From: Candidatus Leptovillus gracilis | GTDB lineage: Bacteria > Chloroflexota > Anaerolineae > Promineifilales > Promineifilaceae | DNA: 64,000 nucleotides | Assembly: GCA_016716065.1 (NCBI GenBank) | Contig: JADJXA010000002.1 | Span: 372,001 to 436,000, forward strand | Direction: 5' to 3' | Shown here: positions 33,089 through 41,555 of the stretch, in pieces | Position numbering within the stretch: position 1 is the stretch's first letter | How the letters are laid out: each line of letters opens with the position of its first letter | The notes under the pieces: model-generated | Seen by the model: only the letters and a program-made list of their open reading frames with translations | Told to the model about the DNA's origin: nothing | Database searches by the model: none | Position numbers and translations under genes: made by a program

Positions 33089-33514
33089 TTAGTTTAGGGG
33101 ATAGGGCATAGCCAATTTGTTGATCACCGCGTCGGCCACGAGGCGCGATTTCAGCATGGACAGTTTGTTTTCATGTGCTTTAGCCAGGGCCATCTGGCGG
33201 ATTTGGGCGACCTGGCGGGCGGTGAGGCTGATGGCGATGAGCCGGGAGACGCCACCTTCAAACAACGGCCGTTGCCCAAACTCCTGGGCGATATACTCGA
33301 TGGCGTCTTCGAGAATGGCATGGACAACCGGCGCCAGGAAGACCATATTGTCTTTCGTCGCCACATTGCCCATGCGGGTACGGATCACTTTTTCTGGGTT
33401 TTGCAGGTATTCCTCTTTTTGCGCCTGGAAGAATTGCAGTTCATACGGCGCTACCTGAGGAACAACTGTTCTTGCCAGTTCGCTGACAAGTTGGTTCTTT
33501 GTGCCTGGATTCAT
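33089..33514 (-). CDS. Conserved-looking hypothetical protein
   Basis: A 141-residue soluble, mostly helical protein that I do not recognise. Features include an N-terminal helical start (NQLVSELARTVVPQVAPYELQF), a central RTRMGNVATKDNMVFLAPVVHAILEDAIEYI block and a C-terminal helix ending LVADAVINKLAMPYPLN. There are no cysteines, signal peptide or membrane segments. It is monocistronic, between queA and the ruvB-DUF2905 pair, with its own hairpin terminator. Coding is supported by clean codon structure and a plausible upstream A/G-rich site. Confidence 0.65.
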   Translation of the reverse strand: MNPGTKNQLVSELARTVVPQVAPYELQFFQAQKEEYLQNPEKVIRTRMGNVATKDNMVFLAPVVHAILEDAIEYIAQEFGQRPLFEGGVSRLIAISLTARQVAQIRQMALAKAHENKLSMLKSRLVADAVINKLAMPYPLN

Positions 33515-33653
33515 GTCTGTAAATTCCTTTTACCAACTTAAATTCAAGTGTCGTTGCTTTACAGACCATAGAATAGAGGCGCCGCGTTAATTCATCGCTA
33601 ATTGGACACGGCCGTTTCAGCGATTGGCGATTGGTCCTGAGCTTGTCGAAGGA

Positions 33654-33881
33654 TTAGCGGCGGAAGATGCGGACGAGGATGTTTAGCAGGATGCTGCCCA
33701 GGATGCTGATGAGCAGCATGGTAGCCAGGGGGAAATAGATTTTGACGTTGCGACCTTCAAAGTTGAAATCGCCGGGCAGATTGCCCAGCCAGGGGAAGAA
33801 GCGGCCGGCCACCAGAATGATGACGCCGACCAGGGCGATGGTGACGCCAATGATCACCAGAATACGGCCGAATTCGATCAT
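33654..33881 (-). CDS. DUF2905 small membrane protein
   Basis: A 75-residue protein with two hydrophobic helices (about 7-30 and 50-70) separated by FPWLGNLPGDFNFEGRNVKIYFP, the DUF2905 signature. Function is unknown. The ATG overlaps the ruvB stop (33878-33881, ATGA), so it is co-translated with ruvB, a pairing also seen elsewhere in bacteria. Confidence 0.85.
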   Translation of the reverse strand: MIEFGRILVIIGVTIALVGVIILVAGRFFPWLGNLPGDFNFEGRNVKIYFPLATMLLISILGSILLNILVRIFRR

Positions 33882-34948
33882 GCCGGTTCGTTGTCTCCAA
33901 ACAAGGTGGGCTGGTTGATTTTGTTGTCTGGCCGACGGCCGGCCAGCGAAATGCCCAGATGGTGGTAAGCGTGCGGCGTCGCCATCCGGCCACGCGCCGT
34001 GCGTTCCAGAAAGCCCAATTGCAACAGATACGGCTCCACCACGTCCATGATGGTATCCGCTTCTTCGCTGATGGATGCGCCGATGGTTTCCAGGCCCACC
34101 GGCCCACCGCCAAACTTTTCGATGATAGCCCGCAGCACCCGCCGGTCCAGATCATCCAGGCCCAATTGGTCTATTTCTAACAAGTTGAGGGCGGCAACGG
34201 CCGTTTCCTCCGTAATCGCCCCATCGGCTCGCACCTGGGCATAATCGCGCACCCGGCGCAGCAGGCGCAAGGCCACCCGCGGCGTGCCTCGCGAGCGCCG
34301 GGCAATCTCGGTAGCGCCAACCTGGTCACAGGCAATGCCAAAGATGCCTGCACCCCGGTTCACAATACTTTCAATGGCCGCCTGCTCGTAAAAATCCATG
34401 CGATACACCGCGCCAAACCGGGCGCGCAGTGGGGCCGTCAGCAGCGCCAGGCGCGTCGTCGCCCCGATGACGGTGAACTTAGGCAGTTTCAGGCGCACGT
34501 TCTTCGCCCCCGGCCCTTTGCCCACCACAATATCCAGCACAAAATCTTCCATCGCCGGGTACAGAATCTCTTCTACGGCGCGCCCCAGGCGATGCACCTC
34601 ATCAATAAACAAGATGTCCCCGGCGCGCATGTTGGTCAGAATAGCTGCCAGGTCGCCGGCCCGTTCAATGGCCGGCCCGGCGGTGATGCGCACGTTGACG
34701 TTCATCTCGTTGCCGATGACATGGGCCAGCGTTGTCTTGCCCAGGCCTGGCGGTCCGTGAAAGAGTACGTGGTCCAGTGGTTCCTGCCGCGCTTTGGCCG
34801 CTTCAATAAGGATTGCCAGGTTGGCCTTCAGTTTTTCCTGGCCGGTAAACTCGCCCAGTAATTGGGGGCGAATGAGGCCATCCAACCCCCGGTCTTCGGC
34901 TTTGCGTTGGGGGGAGATGTGTCGGTTGGCGGTCGGTTGATCGGTCAT
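33878..34948 (-). CDS. ruvB: Holliday junction branch migration ATPase RuvB
   Basis: A 356-residue AAA+ motor that drives branch migration with RuvA. Walker A HGPPGLGKTTL (residues about 62-72), Walker B ILFIDEVHRL, sensor TVIGATTR and the C-terminal winged helix (LLEIDQLGLDDLDRRVL, GGGPVGLETIGASISEEADTI, EPYLLQLGFLERTARGRMATP) are present. Length is normal. ruvA and ruvC are not adjacent. It is divergent from upp. Confidence 0.97.
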   Translation of the reverse strand: MTDQPTANRHISPQRKAEDRGLDGLIRPQLLGEFTGQEKLKANLAILIEAAKARQEPLDHVLFHGPPGLGKTTLAHVIGNEMNVNVRITAGPAIERAGDLAAILTNMRAGDILFIDEVHRLGRAVEEILYPAMEDFVLDIVVGKGPGAKNVRLKLPKFTVIGATTRLALLTAPLRARFGAVYRMDFYEQAAIESIVNRGAGIFGIACDQVGATEIARRSRGTPRVALRLLRRVRDYAQVRADGAITEETAVAALNLLEIDQLGLDDLDRRVLRAIIEKFGGGPVGLETIGASISEEADTIMDVVEPYLLQLGFLERTARGRMATPHAYHHLGISLAGRRPDNKINQPTLFGDNEPA

Positions 34949-35093
34949 GATTCGTTGTTTGCCTGTAAACTCGTTGCATGGGATTATACGTCAAGTGCGC
35001 CTTCTTGCGTACTTTGCGGCGATGGGCAAGGCTTGAATGGAGGTTGGTTTGTTAGTTTGCCGCCAACCAGCCAACAATTATTCTGGAGGGTTT

Positions 35094-35714
35094 ATGGTTT
35101 ACGAATCGCAACATCCATTGGTGAAACATAAGTTGACTCTGCTGCGCGATAAACGGACAAAATCGAAGAAGTTTCGGGAGTTGATTCGGGAATTGGCGAT
35201 GCTGTTGTGTTATGAGGCTACGTCCGATCTGGCTGTGGCTGAACTGAGTGTGGAAACGCCGATGGAAACGGCCGTTGGCTACGATCTGGCCGAAAAAGTG
35301 GGGCTGGTCCCGGTGCTGCGCGCCGGGCTGGGCATGGTGGATGGCATTTGGGAGATGATGCCGGGCGCGGAAGTATGGCATATTGGCCTATACCGCGACG
35401 AAGCAACGTTGAAGCCGGTTTCCTACTATAACCGGCTGCCCACTTCGCCCACTGTGGAGGTCTGCCTGGTGTTGGACCCTATGCTGGCAACCGGCGGTTC
35501 GGCCGTGGCCACGGTGGATATTCTCAAAAAATGGGGGGCGCAGCGGATTAAATTTATGGGCATTCTGGCGGCGCCGGCAGGCATTGCTCGCCTGCAAACC
35601 GCCCATCCCGATGTGCCTATCCACATCGCCAAAATAGACGAACGCCTTAATGACGTGGGCTTTATCCTCCCCGGTCTCGGCGACGCTGGCGACCGGCAGT
35701 TTGGCACGGGGTGA
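35094..35714 (+). CDS. upp: Uracil phosphoribosyltransferase
   Basis: A 206-residue enzyme that makes UMP from uracil and PRPP for pyrimidine salvage. It shows HPLVKHKLTLLRDKRT at the start, LVPVLRAGLGMVDG, the PRPP-binding loop LVLDPMLATGGSA and the uracil-binding C-terminal block IDERLNDVGFILPGLGDAGDRQFGT. The ATG at 35094 is preceded by TGGAGGG. Length is standard. The next gene downstream is the WecA/TagO-like transferase, separated by stutter repeats. Confidence 0.96.
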   Translation: MVYESQHPLVKHKLTLLRDKRTKSKKFRELIRELAMLLCYEATSDLAVAELSVETPMETAVGYDLAEKVGLVPVLRAGLGMVDGIWEMMPGAEVWHIGLYRDEATLKPVSYYNRLPTSPTVEVCLVLDPMLATGGSAVATVDILKKWGAQRIKFMGILAAPAGIARLQTAHPDVPIHIAKIDERLNDVGFILPGLGDAGDRQFGTG

Positions 35715-35716
35715 AG

Positions 35717-35786
35717 ATGGTATCCAGTATTCAGTATTCAGTGTTCAGTAAACGTTTAACTGAATACTGACCACTGACCACTGACC
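35717..35786. repeat. Stutter repeat of CAGTATT words with inverted half
   Basis: Three forward copies of (A/T)TTCAGT-type words are followed, after AAACGTTTAAC, by ACTGAATACTGACCACTG words in the opposite sense. It occupies the whole space between upp and the next gene. Confidence 0.6.
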
Positions 35787-35788
35787 AC

Positions 35789-36874
35789 ATGGTCCCTTTC
35801 CTTATTTTTACGGCCGTATTTACCACATCTTTCCTCCTGACGCCGGTGGCTCAGCGGCTGTCGCGGCGGTGGGGGATGGTGGCCCGGCCCGGCGGCCGGC
35901 GGCTGCATCAGGGAGATATTCCCAAGCTGGGTGGGCTGCCGCTGCTGCTGGCATTCTTGCTCGGCGCGGCCCTGATCTATTGGCTGCAACCCCCGGCCGA
36001 CGCCAGCGACGCGCTGCGGCTGCGTGGTGTGGTGCTTGGCACATTGGTCATCGCGTTGGGCGGTTTTGTGGACGACCGCTGGGAGCTGTCGCCTATCCCC
36101 CAATTTGCCATCCAGGCCGTGGGCGCGGTAATCGCCATGAGCCACATCATTTTTATTGAAGTGTTCAGCAATCCGCTGCCATCGCCGGAGATGTGGCAGG
36201 CGCCGCCGCTGGCCTGGGTTTTCACCTACGATGCGGCGACGGGCCTGGTGTGGGTCTGGCGGCCGTTGGCTTTGTTCCTGACGCTGTTGTGGCTGATGGG
36301 CATGATTAATGCCGTGAACTGGCTGGATGGGCTGGATGGGCTGGCGGCCGGGGTTTGCACCATTGCTGCGCTGTTGTTTGCCTGGCACAGCTACAGCCTG
36401 GGACAGGCAGCGGTGGCGTTGTTCCCTTTGATTCTGGCGGCGGCGCTGTTGGGCTTTTTGCCATTTAACTTTGCCCCGGCGCGCATCTTTTTGGGCAGTG
36501 GTGGGGCGTATTTGTTGGGCTACCAGATGGCGACGCTTTCGATTTTGTCCCCGGCGAAGTTGTCTACGGCGCTGCTGGTGCTGGCCGTGCCGATTTTAGA
36601 CGGGGCCTGGCTGGTGATCAGCCGCTGGCGGCAGGGGCGCAATCCGCTGCAAGGGGGGCGCGATCATCTGCATTTCCGTCTGGCGGATGGTGGTTTGCCC
36701 ACGCGGCGGATCGTGGTGGGGTATTATGCGGTAACGGCCGTTTTCGGTCTGGTTGCTGTCCTTGTGCCATCTCGCTCGCTCAAAGTCTTGTTGTGGCTGG
36801 GGCTGTATGCGCTGGTGCTTGTGCTGCTCATCTGGCTAAGCCGCCGCAAACTACCGCCCCAAGACCCATTGTAA
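35789..36874 (+). CDS. Undecaprenyl-phosphate sugar-1-phosphate transferase (WecA/TagO/MraY family)
   Basis: A 361-residue polytopic membrane enzyme with about ten hydrophobic segments. Family motifs are GGRRLHQGDIPKLGGLPL, GFVDDRWELSP (Asp pair), NAVNWLDGLDGLAAGV and GGRDHLHFRLADGG. These point to the WecA/TagO branch that transfers GlcNAc-1-P (or a similar sugar) to undecaprenyl phosphate to start glycan synthesis, more than to MraY. The ATG at 35789 has no obvious ribosome binding site because stutter repeats fill the upstream space. A GGGTCTG/CAGACCC stem (36875-36896) lies just after the stop. Confidence 0.88.
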   Translation: MVPFLIFTAVFTTSFLLTPVAQRLSRRWGMVARPGGRRLHQGDIPKLGGLPLLLAFLLGAALIYWLQPPADASDALRLRGVVLGTLVIALGGFVDDRWELSPIPQFAIQAVGAVIAMSHIIFIEVFSNPLPSPEMWQAPPLAWVFTYDAATGLVWVWRPLALFLTLLWLMGMINAVNWLDGLDGLAAGVCTIAALLFAWHSYSLGQAAVALFPLILAAALLGFLPFNFAPARIFLGSGGAYLLGYQMATLSILSPAKLSTALLVLAVPILDGAWLVISRWRQGRNPLQGGRDHLHFRLADGGLPTRRIVVGYYAVTAVFGLVAVLVPSRSLKVLLWLGLYALVLVLLIWLSRRKLPPQDPL

Positions 36875-36913
36875 GGGTCTGGCGTCTGGCAGACCCACCC
36901 ACCCGTTTTCTGT

Positions 36914-36919
36914 TATAAT
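36914..36919 (+). promoter_or_regulatory. -10 element of the DUF4258 gene pair
   Basis: TATAAT stands 22 nt upstream of the DUF4258 start codon. No good -35 hexamer was seen at the usual distance, so the assignment rests on the -10 only. Confidence 0.35.
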
Positions 36920-36940
36920 TCGGCGAAAAGGGATGATCTG

Positions 36941-37252
36941 ATGCCGCTGATAGAGGCCATACGTCAAAAGTTCGCCCAGGACCGATTTGAATTCTCCCGA
37001 CACGCCGTTGACAGAATGCTCTTGCGTGACGTGATTGTCCAAGAAGTCCGCGAAGCCGTCGCGAATGGCGAGGTTATCGAAGATTATCCACAGGACAAAT
37101 ATGGCGCAAGCTGCCTGATTGGCGGATTCACCGGCAACGGCCGTCCACTTCACATTCAGTGCAGCTATCCTGACCGGTCGCTCATCAAGGTTGTCACAGT
37201 TTACGAACCTGATCCGAATGAATGGATCAATTTCAAAGCGAGAGTTTTGTGA
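36941..37252 (+). CDS. DUF4258 protein (toxin-like)
   Basis: A 103-residue protein with the DUF4258 pattern FEFSRHAVDRMLLRDV near the N-terminus, EVREAVANGEVIEDYPQDKYG, then a beta-strand region (PLHIQCSYPDRSLIKVVTVYEPDPNEW). DUF4258 proteins share a BECR/RelE-like look and often precede a YgiT/MqsA-type gene, as here. Toxin activity is an inference from that pairing. A run of AAAAGGG lies upstream of the ATG. The stop is directly followed by the next gene (GTGAGATG). Confidence 0.8.
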   Translation: MPLIEAIRQKFAQDRFEFSRHAVDRMLLRDVIVQEVREAVANGEVIEDYPQDKYGASCLIGGFTGNGRPLHIQCSYPDRSLIKVVTVYEPDPNEWINFKARVL

Positions 37253-37253
37253 G

Positions 37254-37478
37254 ATGCTAACCCAAGATTACCCGGAAAGAGTGGTAGAGAAAAAAGTCAC
37301 GTATACGCTGCTAAAAGACGATAAGTTCTACATCATTGAGGGCGTGCCGGCCCGTGTTAACCTGGAAACCGGCGAGCAGTTGTTCGCTCCGGAAACGGTA
37401 GAAAAGCTGCAACAAATCATCAAGCAGCAGCAAAAACCGGTGCGCCAGATTAGTACACCGGTCTATGAATTTGTCTAA
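37254..37478 (+). CDS. YgiT/MqsA-like small protein lacking zinc-finger cysteines
   Basis: A 74-residue protein. The segment YIIEGVPARVNLETGEQLFAPETVEKLQQII corresponds to the GVPA.VC..CGE.....V...L region of YgiT/MqsA-type antitoxins, but all zinc-ligand cysteines are absent (VNLETGEQLF). It starts 1 nt after the DUF4258 stop, the usual toxin-antitoxin spacing. It is probably the antitoxin partner of DUF4258, of a zinc-free variety. Confidence 0.65.
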   Translation: MLTQDYPERVVEKKVTYTLLKDDKFYIIEGVPARVNLETGEQLFAPETVEKLQQIIKQQQKPVRQISTPVYEFV

Positions 37479-37632
37479 GAGGCGGTAGCAAACGCCAGGC
37501 AAGTGGAGGGTGGTTGTCATGATAGGCAAATTGGCGCGATATGGGACTGACGGCCGTTCCCTCCCTCCTCACAAGCTGCGCCCAACGCACAATCACCCCC
37601 ACTACAACCCCACGATTACACCTGTTGTTTAG

Positions 37633-37851
37633 TACACCATCACGAGGGCAACGGCCGTTACCACCCGCATCAACACCCTCCGCCAAACCAAAGGGACCAA
37701 CGTCTGGCAGCGCGGCTATTACGAACGCACCATTCGTGACGAGAACGAGTTAAACGCCACGCGGCAATACATCGTCAACAACCCGGCCCGCTGGGGCGAA
37801 GACCGCGACAACCTGGATGCCCTCCTTGCCAAAATGACATATCACCCGTAG
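37633..37851 (+). pseudogene. Remnant of a REP-associated tyrosine transposase (RAYT, Y1_Tnp)
   Basis: The open frame from 37633 to the TAG at 37849-37851 encodes ...RINTLRQTKGTNVWQRGYYERTIRDE..., then ATRQYIVNNPARWGEDRDN. This is the C-terminal end of RAYT family proteins (VWQRxYYExxIRxExEL...YIxxNPxxW). The upstream catalytic HUH and Tyr-bearing part is missing, with a TAG at 37630-37632. No start codon and only 73 codons remain. RAYTs move REP hairpins, so a remnant is consistent with the REP-like elements in the window. Confidence 0.8.
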
Positions 37852-38079
37852 GGCGCGACAGGCGGGAGGCCAGGCGTCGGTGATTGGCAAACGTTATACC
37901 CGCCTGTCCCGTCCCCACGATCCAGTAAGGTAGTTTACTTCTGATGCGCTGTCGGCGTAACAGATCCCCGGCCGAATTTTTGCTACCATCGCTTTACCTT
38001 TAAAAGTGCGCTCTTTAACGCCAGCTTTAAGGGTATCGTGTGAAGATAATCTAAAGCCTTTACCGTGGAGATGGGTAAT

Positions 38080-38271
38080 ATGACAACACAAAAGCGCTCT
38101 GAACAAACGGCCGTATCCGCAACGCCAGCACACCGCCCCAACGGCGCACTGGTCGCGCTGCAAATTGAAGCCATACAGGTTGTCATGCGCCGAATGCGGG
38201 CCGCCCGGTCGGCCACGCTGGACCCGATTACGAACGAAAAATTGGGTAAAATTGCCCGGCAGCAGCCGTAA
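38080..38271 (+). CDS. Small hypothetical protein
   Basis: A possible 63-residue basic protein (MTTQKRSEQTAVSATPAHRPNG at its start, then a helical stretch rich in Arg and Ala, ending LGKIARQQP). GGAG lies 9 nt before the ATG; an ATG at 38065 is an alternative. It has no family match I recognise. It is convergent with the esterase gene, and a strong stem-loop terminator follows at 38369-38400. Confidence 0.4.
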   Translation: MTTQKRSEQTAVSATPAHRPNGALVALQIEAIQVVMRRMRAARSATLDPITNEKLGKIARQQP

Positions 38272-38368
38272 GCCGAAGTCCGTATCCCGTATTCCGTCGC
38301 CAGCTACCAGAAGTAATGTGCCCCACGGAATACCGATTACGGATTACGAAATACCAACCAACCACCAC

Positions 38369-38400
38369 AAAAAAACCAGACCACCGGTCTGGTTTTTTTT
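38369..38400. terminator. Bidirectional intrinsic terminator
   Basis: AAAAAACCAGACC pairs with GGTCTGGTTTTTT around ACC, with A and T tracts on either side. It lies between the small + strand gene and the - strand esterase, so it can serve both. Confidence 0.85.
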
Positions 38401-38448
38401 GTTCTCTCAGCCCACTGAATGCTGAACACCGAACACTGAACACCCCTG

Positions 38449-39480
38449 CTAAGGTCTGATGCAGGGCGGCAAATCATGGGTGGTCTGCTGCCAGGGTTCG
38501 GTGTACCAGGCCAGGTACTCGTCCAGATGGGCAGACCAGTAAGCCTCTTCGTGTACCCCTTCATTCAGGAACCAGTCATGGGCAATACCGGCAGCCGCCA
38601 TGTCGGCGTGGAGCTGCAAGGTGTTGGCGCGCACCCAATCGTTGTCGCCGATGTCCAGGTAGATGCGCAGGTCGCCCAGGTCATTGCTGAGGGCGGTGAA
38701 TTGGGGGTTGATGTCGGGTTTGGCGTATTCATCCAGCAAGGCGGCGCTGTGTCCACCGACGCTGATGAAGGCTTGCGGGTGACGGAAGGCGATCTCTAAA
38801 GCCCAATAGCCGCCGCGCGAGAGACCGCCCAGGGCGCGGAACTGCGGGTCTGGGCTGGCGCAGTAGGTGGCTTCGGCGTAGGCGGTCAGTTCGTCCAGGA
38901 TGACGGTTTCATAAGAGCCAGGACCGCCGGAGGTGAACTGGGCCACCTCGCCGCTGTAGGGCATAACGATGAGGATGGGCGGGTAGAGACCGGCCTGAAT
39001 CCCGGCTTCGGCGGCTTCGTCCAGGCCCACCTGGTCCCAGATGGCGTCGGTGTAGGTGTTGCCGGGGAGCATGTAAAGGACGGGGTAGGTACGGCCGTTT
39101 TCCCCATAACACGGTGGCAAATAAATGCGATAAGACATCTCGCCGGCGATGGCGCTGGGGAAGAAGCCGGTTTCGATGCGCCCTGGTTGGGCGCACGGGG
39201 TGGCGGTGGGTGCGGTGGGAATGGTGGGAATGGTGGGCACGGCCGTCAGCGTGGGCACGGCCGTTGTTGTTGGGCTGGGCAACACCGGCGGCGTTGGCGG
39301 CGGCGGGTTGGTGGGCCTTGTGGTGGCGCTGGGTGGCAGGGTGAGGGGGACGATGGCGGTGCTGGCCGGGGTGATGACGGCCGTTACATCGGGCGGCCTG
39401 GCGGCCTGCCCCAGCGCCCAGACGACCGCCGCGAGCAAAACTGCGACAGATAAATAGGCGAAAATGCGGCGTACAGACAT
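38449..39480 (-). CDS. Exported putative esterase (alpha/beta hydrolase)
   Basis: 343 residues. The N-terminus has a signal or signal-anchor helix (about 5-27), followed by a Pro/Thr-rich linker to about residue 95. The catalytic domain follows: YRIYLPPCYGENGRTYPVLYMLPG, then GLSRGGYWAL with the nucleophile Ser (near residue 220), a likely Asp in YLDIGDNDW and a His near WFLNEGVHEEAYWS. This is the esterase D/putative esterase family also found in siderophore and feruloyl esterases. The substrate is unknown. It probably acts outside the membrane. Confidence 0.82.
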   Translation of the reverse strand: MSVRRIFAYLSVAVLLAAVVWALGQAARPPDVTAVITPASTAIVPLTLPPSATTRPTNPPPPTPPVLPSPTTTAVPTLTAVPTIPTIPTAPTATPCAQPGRIETGFFPSAIAGEMSYRIYLPPCYGENGRTYPVLYMLPGNTYTDAIWDQVGLDEAAEAGIQAGLYPPILIVMPYSGEVAQFTSGGPGSYETVILDELTAYAEATYCASPDPQFRALGGLSRGGYWALEIAFRHPQAFISVGGHSAALLDEYAKPDINPQFTALSNDLGDLRIYLDIGDNDWVRANTLQLHADMAAAGIAHDWFLNEGVHEEAYWSAHLDEYLAWYTEPWQQTTHDLPPCIRP

Positions 39481-39502
39481 CTGGCGCTAAGGGATCAGTG
39501 GG

Positions 39503-39937
39503 TTAAAAAGGCAGCTCGCTGGGCGGTTCGGCCAGCAGCTTTTGGTAATTGCCGCGCCACAGGTCCGGGGTGCGGGTCATGGTTTTGAGCTGGATGTCGG
39601 CGAAGCGGGGGAAGAGGTCGCCGAGCAGGTCGGGCAGCAGGTCCCAGGCTTCGTGGCGAACGACGTCTTCGATGTTGACGGCCGTTTCCGTCAGCCACTC
39701 CCAATCGCGCATAAAACGCTCCGCTTTCATCCAGTAGCCGCGCTTTTCCCACGCCTCGGCCGAATGCTTCACGCCGGCGTCAATTTCGCGCAGCAAAAAG
39801 ACCAGGGCGGCGGCCATATCTTGGGCTTCGGCGTCCATCGCCGGTTTTTGGCTCAGATGGCGCAGAATTTCGGCGATGCTGCGCCGGTTCTGGTTACGTA
39901 TTTTTGTCGGGTCGTTCAGGTTAATTACTCGGCTCAT
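39503..39937 (-). CDS. Conserved hypothetical protein
   Basis: A 144-residue soluble helical protein that I do not recognise. It starts SRVINLNDPTKIRNQNRRSIAEILRHLSQK and contains MAAALVFLLREIDAGVKHSAEAWEKRGYW and LWRGNYQKLLAEPP. No motifs, cysteines or membrane helices are seen. The ATG at 39937 is chosen because GAGGAG lies 6 nt upstream; a longer open frame to 40078 has no ribosome site. It is divergent from glgC and directly upstream of the esterase gene. Confidence 0.7.
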   Translation of the reverse strand: MSRVINLNDPTKIRNQNRRSIAEILRHLSQKPAMDAEAQDMAAALVFLLREIDAGVKHSAEAWEKRGYWMKAERFMRDWEWLTETAVNIEDVVRHEAWDLLPDLLGDLFPRFADIQLKTMTRTPDLWRGNYQKLLAEPPSELPF

Positions 39938-40240
39938 ACTGTTCTCCTCAGGACGGCGGGGAATGATAGCACGGCCGTGTGATTGTGCCAATCGCCATCT
40001 ACCGCCGCTGGCCGTTCGCCGCCGAAATGATCTGGCAAAAACGGCCGTTATCTGTTTTAATAGTACCGTCAAACCCATGACTGGACAGCCAGCTCCTTTA
40101 CAGTAGGTAACTACAAATCCTCTCTGGAAAAGTTTGTTGGTTCGTTGGTTTGGTGGTTTGTTTGCCGGTCAACCAACCAACCAACAGACCAGCCAACTCA
40201 GTAGTTGCTACAGTAACCCATATTCGATAAGGAAAAAACT
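39938..40240. other. Intergenic region with GTTGGTTT repeats
   Basis: About 300 bases without a gene. A repeat at 40135-40199 consists of GTTGGTT/GTTTGTTG words followed by CAACCAAC words in the opposite sense, so it could form a long imperfect stem upstream of glgC. No consensus promoter was assigned. Confidence 0.5.
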
Positions 40241-41497
40241 ATGCGAATGCAAGACGTATTAGCGATTATTCTAGGTGGTGGAGCAGGCACACGCCTGTAT
40301 CCCCTCACGGTTGAACGCTCCAAACCGGCCGTGCCGCTGGCCGGTAAATATCGCCTCATTGACATTCCCATGAGCAACTGCATCCACGCCAAGATCGAGA
40401 AAATAGCGATCTTGACCCAGTTCAACTCGGCGTCACTCCATCGCCATATCTACAGCACCTATGTGCGCGACATTTTTACGCCGGGCTGGGTGCAAATTTT
40501 GGCTGCCGAACAAACCCCCCGCAGCGCCGACTGGTACCAGGGCACGGCCGACGCCGTGCGTAAACAGTTGATTGAGATCAAACAGGCTGGCTCCAAATTT
40601 GTCCTCATCCTGGCCGGCGACCATCTGTATCGCATGGATTACCGCAAATTTGTGCAGTTCCACGTAGACAGCGAGGCAGACATCACCATTGCCGTGCAGC
40701 CGGTAGACCGCAAATCGGCGCCGTCTTTGGGCATTCTGAAGCTGGCCCCCGATGGGCACATCACCCAGTTTACCGAAAAACCCAAGCGGGAAGAGCAGCT
40801 AGATGAGTTGATCAGCCGTGACGATTCCGGCAAACCCTACATGGCGTCCATGGGCATTTATGTCTTTGCCACCGACGTACTGTTTGATTTATTGGATAAA
40901 CCGGGCGACGATTTTGGCCGCGACCTGATTCCGGCTTCCATGGCCGACCGCAAGGTGATGGGCTATGTATTTGATGGCTATTGGGAAGATATTGGGACGA
41001 TCCGGCGTTTTTATCAGGTAAATCTGGACATGGCTGCTTATGACGCCCCCTTCGATTTTTATGACGCGGAACGGCCGATTTATACCCATGCCCGTTTTTT
41101 GCCCGCCTCAGAAGTTCATGGCTCACACCTGGACAACGTTCTCCTGACCGATGGCTGCCGCATCCAATATGCATCTATCAGCAATTCGGTGGTCGGGCTG
41201 CGCAGCATTATCGGCAAAGAATCTGTGATTCAGTCCACGGTGATGATGGGCGCCGATTATTACGAAACGGAAAAAGAACACGCCGACAATCGGCAAAAGG
41301 GGATTCCCGACATTGGCGTTGGCGCTGCTACTCACATTGAGCGGGCAATTATTGACAAAAATGCGCGCATAGGCTCCAATGTCCGCATTCGGGATATTCC
41401 CAACCGGCCAGACAGCGAAGGCAATGGTTGGGTGGCGCGCGACGGCATCATTATTGTGCCCAAAAATGCTGTCATTCGTGACGGAACAGTGATTTAG
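40241..41497 (+). CDS. glgC: Glucose-1-phosphate adenylyltransferase
   Basis: A 418-residue enzyme making ADP-glucose for glycogen. It has the nucleotide-binding start IILGGGAGTRLYPLT, then RLIDIPMSNC, QGTADAVR, LILAGDHLYRMDY, FTEKP, DIGTIRRFYQVN, and a C-terminal left-handed beta-helix with hexapeptide repeats (from about residue 300). Length fits (about 420). AAGGA precedes the ATG at 40241; a second ATG is at 40247. Its presence suggests glycogen storage. Other glg genes are not in the window. Confidence 0.95.
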   Translation: MRMQDVLAIILGGGAGTRLYPLTVERSKPAVPLAGKYRLIDIPMSNCIHAKIEKIAILTQFNSASLHRHIYSTYVRDIFTPGWVQILAAEQTPRSADWYQGTADAVRKQLIEIKQAGSKFVLILAGDHLYRMDYRKFVQFHVDSEADITIAVQPVDRKSAPSLGILKLAPDGHITQFTEKPKREEQLDELISRDDSGKPYMASMGIYVFATDVLFDLLDKPGDDFGRDLIPASMADRKVMGYVFDGYWEDIGTIRRFYQVNLDMAAYDAPFDFYDAERPIYTHARFLPASEVHGSHLDNVLLTDGCRIQYASISNSVVGLRSIIGKESVIQSTVMMGADYYETEKEHADNRQKGIPDIGVGAATHIERAIIDKNARIGSNVRIRDIPNRPDSEGNGWVARDGIIIVPKNAVIRDGTVI

Positions 41498-41555
41498 TGG
41501 ATGGCAGGGAGTGGGTAGATGCTATCGCCTATCAACTCCCTGCTCCAAACTGGCT

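Noticed and set aside
40135..40199. Possible riboswitch or attenuator upstream of glgC
   Set aside because: The pairing arms are made of simple GTTGGTT stutter words like those elsewhere in the window, not a recognisable aptamer.
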